The notes under the pieces were generated by a model, which saw nothing but the letters and a program-made list of their open reading frames with translations, made no database searches and was not told where the DNA came from. Position numbers and translations under genes: made by a program. From JANRKT01 sp033763355 (GTDB taxonomy: Bacteria; Bacteroidota; Bacteroidia; Chitinophagales; Chitinophagaceae), in assembly GCA_033763355.1 (NCBI GenBank), contig JANRKT010000117.1:1-5728 (forward strand): DNA of 5,728 nt. The letters run 5' to 3'. Shown here piece by piece: positions 1-4,213 of this stretch. Position 1 is the stretch's first letter; each line of letters begins with the position of its first letter.

Positions 1-339
1 AAAGCCCGTGAAGATTTTATGTTTGTTATGGCAAAAGAGGGCACATGGATAAACCTGCCCCAGTTGCCGGGTATAAGTTTTAAAACCCTTGCTAAAAATA
101 ACAAAGCCGGATACGTTACCTTTTTGCTTAAAATGGATGCCGGCGCCATATTGCCATCACACCATCACAGCCACGCAGAGGAATGTTATGTAATTGAAGG
201 CTCCATCACAACAAGGGGCAGGCAGCTTGGCCCCGGCGATTTTCTGCATGCCGAAGAGGGCAGCGACCACGAACCCATACGGGCTGAAAAAGAAAGTATG
301 GCGCTGCTGGTTGTTGCAGAGGCGGATTATGATTTCTGA
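1..339 (+). CDS. ChrR-like cupin-domain protein, 5' end outside the window
   Basis: This encodes a small metal-binding-type beta-barrel (cupin). The frame is open to base 1 with codons KAREDF before the first ATG at 19, so the gene probably begins upstream; ATG at 19 or 28 cannot be excluded. Numbering from the ATG at 19, cupin motif 1 fits G(X)5HXH(X)3E(X)6G exactly: Gly42, His48, His50, Glu54, Gly61. Motif 2 is G(X)5-E-X-G-XX-H, with Gly73, Gly81 and His84, where Glu79 replaces the usual Pro. The metal ligands are therefore plausibly His48, His50, Glu54 and His84. The pattern 'FVMAKEGTW..LPGISFKTL' ahead of the barrel resembles the cupin half of ChrR-type zinc anti-sigma factors (family knowledge). 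If so, a sigma-binding domain would lie to the left, but a stand-alone cupin of about 110 residues is equally possible. There is no convincing terminator in the 112 bases after the stop. Confidence 0.75.
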   Translation, partial: KAREDFMFVMAKEGTWINLPQLPGISFKTLAKNNKAGYVTFLLKMDAGAILPSHHHSHAEECYVIEGSITTRGRQLGPGDFLHAEEGSDHEPIRAEKESMALLVVAEADYDF

Positions 340-395
340 CCCCGGCCTGACTTGCTCAGATAACTTCTTACCGGTTTTATTTTAAAAAATAGCCG

Positions 396-403
396 AATAT
401 TTG
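396..403 (+). promoter_or_regulatory. Possible Bacteroidota -7 box ahead of the methyltransferase gene
   Basis: AATATTTG matches five of the six fixed positions of the Bacteroidota -7 consensus TAnnTTTG. Transcription starting a few bases downstream would give a leader of about 40 bases before the ATG at 452, consistent with the Shine-Dalgarno-like AGGAAAAG in that leader. No TTG -33 element at suitable spacing is visible, so this is weak. Confidence 0.2.
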
Positions 404-437
404 CAGCGCCTGTTTACAAGGGCATTTTTCATGCAGC

Positions 438-445
438 AGGAAAAG
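438..445 (+). promoter_or_regulatory. Candidate ribosome binding site that decides the RlmK start
   Basis: AGGAAAAG ends 6 bases before the ATG at 452. The in-frame alternatives, TTG at 401 and ATG at 431, have no purine-rich sequence in front of them. The site therefore favours the start at 452, which also matches where conserved sequence begins (MFSNRL). Confidence 0.4.
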
Positions 446-451
446 TATGTA

Positions 452-1378
452 ATGTTCAGTAACCGCCTCACCAAGGTTTCCCGTCATTTATCAAAACAGG
501 CGAAACGGCAGCATATTACCTGCTACCGTATTTATGATCATGACCTTCCTGAATTTCCTTTTTGTATTGACCGGTATGAAAACAAACTTTCTGTAGCCGA
601 ATACAAAAGAAAATTTGAGATGGCCGGAGCTGAACACGAAAAATGGCTGAATGAATGCCTGGGAATAATGAGTTTAGTTTTACAGGTACCGGAAGAAGAT
701 ATTTATATCCGTGAGCGGCAACGTAAAACCAGCCGCCTTGATCAATACGGGAAAATAGGAGAGGAGAAAGAATATTTTGTTGCAGATGAAGGCGGGCTGA
801 AGTTTAAGGTTAACCTGTCTGACTATCTTGATACCGGTTTGTTCACTGACCATCGCATTACAAGGCAAATGGTGAAAGAACAATCAAAAGATAAAAAGGT
901 ACTGAACCTTTTTTGCTATACCGGTTCTTTTTCCGTTTATGCGGCGGCGGGAGGGGCAAACGAAACCGTAAGCATTGATTTATCCAACACTTATCTTGAC
1001 TGGGCAAAAGATAACCTGCAACTGAACAACCTGTACGACCCGGCAATGCATCACTTCATTAAAGCTGATGTGTTGCAATACCTCCCGAAATTGCCTGACA
1101 CGTATTTTGACCTGGCAATACTTGATCCCCCCACTTTCAGCAACAGTAAAATGATGAAGGATTTCCTGGATATTCAGCGTGACCATGTAAAACTTATAAA
1201 TGATACTTTAAGAACATTGGGGAAAGGAGGGGTTCTTTATTTCAGCACCAACTACACAAAGTTTGTTATGGATGAGGAAAAAATAAAAGCTTCTGTGATT
1301 AAAGACATTACAAAGGCTACCACGCCTTTTGATTTTGAAGGAAGGCTGAAGAGGTATTGTTTCATGATTATAAAATAA
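452..1378 (+). CDS. rlmK: RlmK-like class I SAM-dependent 23S rRNA (guanine-N7) methyltransferase, stand-alone
   Basis: The 308-residue protein resembles the C-terminal (RlmK) half of E. coli RlmKL, which makes m7G2069 in 23S rRNA in the cytoplasm. Visible landmarks are the opening MFSNRL and CYRIYDHDLPE (about residues 24-34), a DYLDTGLFTDHR block (124-135) preceding the Rossmann fold, SAM-binding motif I VLNLFCYTGSF (150-160), the acidic residue after strand 2 in SIDLS (Asp176), and catalytic motif IV DPPTFSNSK (225-233). No THUMP domain or RlmL-type m2G methyltransferase precedes it, and there is no PUA domain as in RlmI, which favours RlmK over RlmI. The start at 452 was chosen over TTG 401 and ATG 431 because of the purine-rich site 6 bases upstream and homology beginning there. 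It lies 112 bases after the cupin gene on the same strand and faces the redoxin gene. The family is clear; the exact target nucleotide is inferred. Confidence 0.88.
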   Translation: MFSNRLTKVSRHLSKQAKRQHITCYRIYDHDLPEFPFCIDRYENKLSVAEYKRKFEMAGAEHEKWLNECLGIMSLVLQVPEEDIYIRERQRKTSRLDQYGKIGEEKEYFVADEGGLKFKVNLSDYLDTGLFTDHRITRQMVKEQSKDKKVLNLFCYTGSFSVYAAAGGANETVSIDLSNTYLDWAKDNLQLNNLYDPAMHHFIKADVLQYLPKLPDTYFDLAILDPPTFSNSKMMKDFLDIQRDHVKLINDTLRTLGKGGVLYFSTNYTKFVMDEEKIKASVIKDITKATTPFDFEGRLKRYCFMIIK

Positions 1379-1379
1379 G

Positions 1380-1396
1380 ATTGCTGTAGCAGTAAT
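1380..1396. other. Weak hairpin between convergent genes
   Basis: Seven pairs (1380-1386 with 1390-1396, one of them G-U) close a three-base TAG loop. A run of seven A follows at 1405-1411 on the + strand. On the - strand this gives a T-run before the hairpin, and on the + strand no T-run follows, so it is not a standard intrinsic terminator for either gene. The 43-base gap between the methyltransferase and redoxin stops holds nothing else recognisable. Confidence 0.25.
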
Positions 1397-1421
1397 ACTA
1401 TAATAAAAAAAGTTGTTCAGG

Positions 1422-1982
1422 TTAACTGGGTTTCCATTTGATGTTGCAGCCGATGCTGGGTCTTTGCCGTTCAGGAACCGGCTCTCCTTTTATGAGACAG
1501 TCCAGGGCATTGCGGATGTCTTTTCCTGTAACAGGAATATCATTTCCCGGCCTTGAATCGTCTAACTGCCCCCGGTAGGCAAGGTGCAGCTCTTTATCAT
1601 AAATAAAAAAATCTGGAGTGCATGCTGCATCATAAGCTTTTGCCACATCCTGGGTTTCATCGTACAGATAGGGAAAAGGATAGCGCAGTTGTTTTGCGGT
1701 TTCTTTCATCAGAAGCGGGCTGTCGTCAGGATACTGAATGGCATCATTGGAACTGATGGCAACAAAGCCGATCCCCTTGTTTTGATAGTCATTGCAAAGT
1801 TTTACCAGTTCAGTGTTTACGTGCTTTACAAAAGGGCAATGGTTGCAGATAAACATAATCAATGTGGCTTTATCTCCCTTTAATTGCTGTAATGAAAGGT
1901 TTTGGTTACTGATGGTGTCACGTAAAGTAAAAGCGGAAGCAGTTTTGCCCAGCGGTACCATAAGAGACGGGGTGCGTGCCAT
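1422..1982 (-). CDS. Thioredoxin-fold redoxin (AhpC/TSA-like), CNHC active site
   Basis: The 186-residue cytoplasmic-type protein has a thioredoxin fold of the peroxiredoxin/redoxin superfamily. Key elements are MVPLG near the N-terminus, strand LIMFICNHCPFVKH with a CxxC motif at Cys46-Asn-His-Cys49 followed by Pro50, SSNDAIQYPDDSP (78-89), FPYLYDETQDVAKAY (103-117), the CTPDFF segment (121-126) with the cis-proline position, the YRGQLDDSRPGN block (136-147), and a C-terminal PSIGCNIKWK (175-184). This is the common single-domain 'thioredoxin family protein' seen across bacteria, probably a thiol reductase or peroxidase; its substrate is unknown. The frame extends to an ATG at 2075, but those extra 31 residues look neither like a signal peptide nor conserved, while MARTPSLMVPLG matches the usual beginning of the family. 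The start at 1982 is therefore preferred. Cys121, Cys162 and Cys179 are additional cysteines. It is transcribed divergently from the serine hydrolase. Confidence 0.88.
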   Translation of the reverse strand: MARTPSLMVPLGKTASAFTLRDTISNQNLSLQQLKGDKATLIMFICNHCPFVKHVNTELVKLCNDYQNKGIGFVAISSNDAIQYPDDSPLLMKETAKQLRYPFPYLYDETQDVAKAYDAACTPDFFIYDKELHLAYRGQLDDSRPGNDIPVTGKDIRNALDCLIKGEPVPERQRPSIGCNIKWKPS

Positions 1983-1986
1983 AGAA

Positions 1987-1994
1987 CAAAGGTA
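1987..1994 (-). promoter_or_regulatory. Exact TAnnTTTG -7 box just upstream of the redoxin ATG
   Basis: Read on the - strand this is TACCTTTG, matching all six fixed positions of the Bacteroidota -7 consensus. Only four bases separate it from the ATG at 1982, so a start of transcription here would give a leaderless or nearly leaderless mRNA. No TTG -33 element lies at the expected distance (around 2014-2017), and no Shine-Dalgarno sequence is present. It may be a chance match. Confidence 0.35.
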
Positions 1995-2033
1995 ATTGTG
2001 AAATGCTTTTAAAAATAGGGAGTTCCTTTTTTT

Positions 2034-2041
2034 GGTTAACC
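2034..2041. other. 8-bp palindrome GGTTAACC in the divergent promoter region
   Basis: A perfect palindrome lies about midway in the 117-base region between the redoxin start (1982) and the serine hydrolase start (2100), preceded by a run of seven T (2027-2033). The position would suit an operator acting on both divergent genes, but eight bases is short and there is no second copy in this gap. No convincing -7 box for the serine hydrolase was found in the region. Confidence 0.15.
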
Positions 2042-2099
2042 GTTTGCAGGTAAAATTATATTCCGGTAATTTCATTTACTGAACCAATCATTTGTTTGT

Positions 2100-3488
2100 A
2101 TGAAGAAAATAATCAAAAGAATAGCTTTATTGATTTTGCTAAGTGCACTGGCCTATGGCATTTACTATTTATGGGTTTCATTTCCCATCATCAGCGGCTA
2201 TGGAGCAAAAAATCTTTGTTCCTGTGTTTTTGTGGCAGGAAGGAATGAAGGACAGGTAAAGCAGGAGGAGCTTGGTTCATTCCCGTTAACACTTGGCAGC
2301 TTTACAGTAAATTATAAGGATTCATCTGTTACCGGTAAGGTATGGGGCATAGCTGAGCAAAAGGCCATCTACAGGAACGGGTTCGGTTGCACATTGGTAA
2401 ACGGTTTAACCGAAAAGGAAATCCGTTCACAGCAATTCCCGGATTTATCTTTTCCTGCATCACACGCCGATACTTCTTACTGGCCAATGGGAAACCGCGT
2501 TTATGATACAATAATAACAGGGTTGAAATTGGATAAGCTTAAGGCCGCTGTTCAAAACGCATTTACTGAAACAGATACGACAAAATTAAAACGTACCCGT
2601 GCAGTAGTGGTGTTGTACGGCGGGCAGCTGGTTGCAGAGCAATATGCGCCGGGTTTTACAAAAGATACAAGGCTGATGGGTTGGTCAATGAGCAAAAGTT
2701 TAGCAGGCACATTAGTCGGAATGCTTGTAAAACAGGGAAAACTAAAGGTTGACGGGCCTGCCCCAGTGCCTGAATGGAAAGACCCGAAAGACCCCCGCCA
2801 TGCCATTACACTTGAAAATTTATTGCAGCAAACCAGTGGTTTGGATTTTGAAGAAAATTATGGCAGTGCAAGCGAGGCAACCAACATGCTTTTTAAAAGC
2901 GCCGACATGGCGGCTTATACTGCGCAGCTTCCTTTGAAAGAAAAGCCAGGAACCAGTTTTTATTATTCCAGCGGCAATTCCAATATTCTTTCACGTATTG
3001 TACGGCATACCACAGGCGAAAAAGAATATCATGCATTCCCCTATACTGCCCTGTTTCATAAACTGGGCATGTACAGTATGATCATAGAGCCCGATGCATC
3101 GGGGACATTTGTGGGTTCATCTTACTCCTATGCCACAGCAAGGGACTGGGCAAGGTTTGGATTGTTTTATTTACGCAATGGCAATTGGGCCGGGGAGCAA
3201 TTGATACCTGAAGATTGGGTAAGGCGGATTACCGCTTCAGATAAAGCCAACCCGCGGAGAAATTATGGTTACCAGTTCTGGCTGAATGGGTTTACGGATT
3301 CAACACAAACCAAAAGGCTTCTTCCTGATGTGCCTGCAGATCTTTTTTATGCTGATGGGTACGAAGGGCAGTTTGTTTTTATTATTCCTTCGAAAAAACT
3401 TGTTGTGGTGCGGTTGGGTTTAACCAAAGGCGATTATTTTGATGTGAACCGTTTTCTGGCAGGTATTATTGCTGCGTTACCTGAATAA
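2100..3488 (+). CDS. Membrane-anchored serine hydrolase (class C beta-lactamase / 6-aminohexanoate-dimer hydrolase-like)
   Basis: The 462-residue protein begins with a basic N-terminus (MKKIIKR) and one hydrophobic segment (residues 8-27), indicating a signal anchor with the enzyme on the periplasmic side. The serine beta-lactamase-like fold carries the SxxK nucleophile/base motif SMSK (Ser196, Lys199), LLQQTSGLDF (241-250), the second motif YSS (Tyr289-Ser291) and, in place of KTG, ADGYEGQ (418-424). ATARDWARFGLFYL (345-358) and GEQLIPEDWV (365-374) are typical of NylB/EstB-like members. Between the anchor and the catalytic domain lie LCSCVFVAGR (39-48) and YRNGFGCTLV (91-100), which appear characteristic of a Bacteroidota subgroup. 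The catalytic residues are intact. The substrate could be an ester, amide, peptide or beta-lactam and cannot be told from sequence. There is no Shine-Dalgarno sequence before ATG 2100; the signal-anchor layout supports this start. Confidence 0.87.
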   Translation: MKKIIKRIALLILLSALAYGIYYLWVSFPIISGYGAKNLCSCVFVAGRNEGQVKQEELGSFPLTLGSFTVNYKDSSVTGKVWGIAEQKAIYRNGFGCTLVNGLTEKEIRSQQFPDLSFPASHADTSYWPMGNRVYDTIITGLKLDKLKAAVQNAFTETDTTKLKRTRAVVVLYGGQLVAEQYAPGFTKDTRLMGWSMSKSLAGTLVGMLVKQGKLKVDGPAPVPEWKDPKDPRHAITLENLLQQTSGLDFEENYGSASEATNMLFKSADMAAYTAQLPLKEKPGTSFYYSSGNSNILSRIVRHTTGEKEYHAFPYTALFHKLGMYSMIIEPDASGTFVGSSYSYATARDWARFGLFYLRNGNWAGEQLIPEDWVRRITASDKANPRRNYGYQFWLNGFTDSTQTKRLLPDVPADLFYADGYEGQFVFIIPSKKLVVVRLGLTKGDYFDVNRFLAGIIAALPE

Positions 3489-3519
3489 AAAAAACCATCC
3501 CTCCGGGAAGGGATGGTTT
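3487..3519 (-). terminator. Intrinsic terminator between convergent genes
   Basis: A perfect 11-bp stem (3492-3502 with 3509-3519) closes a 6-base loop (CCGGGA). On the - strand it is followed by eight T (complement of A 3487-3494), making it a classic terminator for the lipoprotein gene, whose stop lies 17 bases away. On the + strand the hairpin begins four bases after the serine hydrolase stop (3486-3488), with only three T, all inside the stem. It could still help end that transcript. The A-run overlaps the serine hydrolase stop codon. Confidence 0.88.
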
Positions 3520-3536
3520 GAACATCAAAAACAAAA

Positions 3537-4088
3537 TTATTTTTTCATAGCCTTAGCTATCGGCTCCCTGTCGAGGAACATAATAGCCCTGTCAATTTTA
3601 TCTTCACTGTTAAAATGCATGGCGGTATGTATCCATTGTGTCATGCTTTTGCCTGTTTTGTATTTGGCACTGGTCATGTACCAGCCGAGGAGCCATACAC
3701 CCGGGAGGTGAAAATCATTTTGTGGCTGGTTTACTTTAACCGGCAGCCAGATGTCATTGGTGAAATTGATTGAATCAATAACGTCTGTTCTTCTCTTTTT
3801 CCAGTAATCCATAATAGCGGCTTTACCTGCAAGGCTGTCGCCGTTATTCCATACATAAACGGCATTGTCGGCATAATTGGCCAGCCATCCTTCAACATTC
3901 CCGGCTGACATGCTGGAGATTGAACTTTTGCCCATGTCCATATATTTGGCATCGGCAATTTCAGCAGGTTGCGGTTTTGCTTCAGTTGTTGCGGGGGCAA
4001 CAGTTGTTTCATCGGCTTTCTGATCAGTGCCTTGGTTGCATGCAACGAAGATGAGGCATCCCGCTGCAAGAGAGAGAAACTTTCTCAT
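3537..4088 (-). CDS. Probable lipoprotein with NTF2/SnoaL-like domain
   Basis: The 183-residue protein starts MRKFLSLAAGCLIFVAC, a lipoprotein-type signal with Cys17 as the likely lipidated residue. The lipobox FVAC has Phe at -3 instead of the usual Leu; Cys11 would leave too short a signal. A low-complexity linker rich in Thr, Ala, Pro and Glu (22-45) follows, then a cone-shaped NTF2-like domain (about 47-180). Typical elements are GWLANYADNAVYVWNNGDSL (67-86), GKAAIMDYWKKR (88-99) and a C-terminal strand series around WIHTAMHFN (152-160). Members of this fold include SnoaL-like and ketosteroid isomerase-like proteins. No catalytic set can be assigned here, so enzymatic or ligand-binding function is unknown. 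The start at 4088 has an A-rich leader without a Shine-Dalgarno sequence. It lies 125 bases downstream of the ABC-F stop on the same strand and probably has its own promoter. Confidence 0.8.
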   Translation of the reverse strand: MRKFLSLAAGCLIFVACNQGTDQKADETTVAPATTEAKPQPAEIADAKYMDMGKSSISSMSAGNVEGWLANYADNAVYVWNNGDSLAGKAAIMDYWKKRRTDVIDSINFTNDIWLPVKVNQPQNDFHLPGVWLLGWYMTSAKYKTGKSMTQWIHTAMHFNSEDKIDRAIMFLDREPIAKAMKK

Positions 4089-4112
4089 AAAGTTTGTTGT
4101 TTTTGAGTGTTA

Positions 4113-4140
4113 AGAAAATAAAAACAGCAGAATACGGCAA
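4113..4140 (-). promoter_or_regulatory. Candidate promoter A for the lipoprotein gene
   Basis: On the - strand, TTG (4140-4138), a 17-base spacer, then TATTTTCT (4120-4113), which matches four of six fixed positions of TAnnTTTG. It would give a leader of roughly 15-20 bases before the ATG at 4088. Confidence 0.25.
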
Positions 4141-4143
4141 GTT

Positions 4144-4166
4144 GGTTTGGATGGGGGTTGGAGTGG
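4144..4166 (+). other. G-rich stretch, possible two-layer G-quadruplex
   Basis: GG pairs at 4144, 4149, 4160 and 4165 flank a GGGGG run (4153-4157), separated by loops of 2-3 bases. It lies on the template strand of the lipoprotein gene, between the two candidate promoters. Two-layer quadruplexes are weak, so this is only a compositional note within the 125-base gap. Confidence 0.2.
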
Positions 4167-4170
4167 ACGC

Positions 4171-4199
4171 AAGGTAAACGATGTCCCGGAATCTGTCAA
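4171..4199 (-). promoter_or_regulatory. Candidate promoter B for the lipoprotein gene
   Basis: On the - strand, TTGACA (4199-4194) is followed by a 17-base spacer and TACCTTGC (4176-4169). Read as a sigma-70 promoter, the -35 is perfect and the -10 (TACCTT) poor. Read as a Bacteroidota promoter, TTG lies 20 bases before a TAnnTT box that lacks the final TG. The predicted leader would be about 75 bases. It begins 15 bases after the ABC-F stop, so the lipoprotein need not depend on ABC-F transcription. Confidence 0.25.
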
Positions 4200-4213
4200 A
4201 ATTAAGATTGCAC

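Noticed and set aside
340..395. Terminator after the cupin gene
   Set aside because: Only a four-bp stem (347-350 with 356-359) is present, and the T-rich stretch lies about 17 bases further on, so there is no credible intrinsic terminator.
401..451. Longer RlmK starts at TTG 401 or ATG 431
   Set aside because: Neither has a ribosome binding site, and the added residues are not part of the conserved region that begins MFSNRL at 452.
1983..2075. N-terminal extension of the redoxin to an ATG at 2075
   Set aside because: The extra residues show no signal peptide or conserved pattern, and the family typically begins near MARTPSLMVPLG; the start at 1982 is preferred.
2100..3488. A true beta-lactamase conferring drug resistance
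   Set aside because: The SxxK motif is shared by esterases, peptidases and amide hydrolases, the KTG motif is absent, and the overall pattern is closer to NylB/EstB-like enzymes; resistance cannot be claimed.
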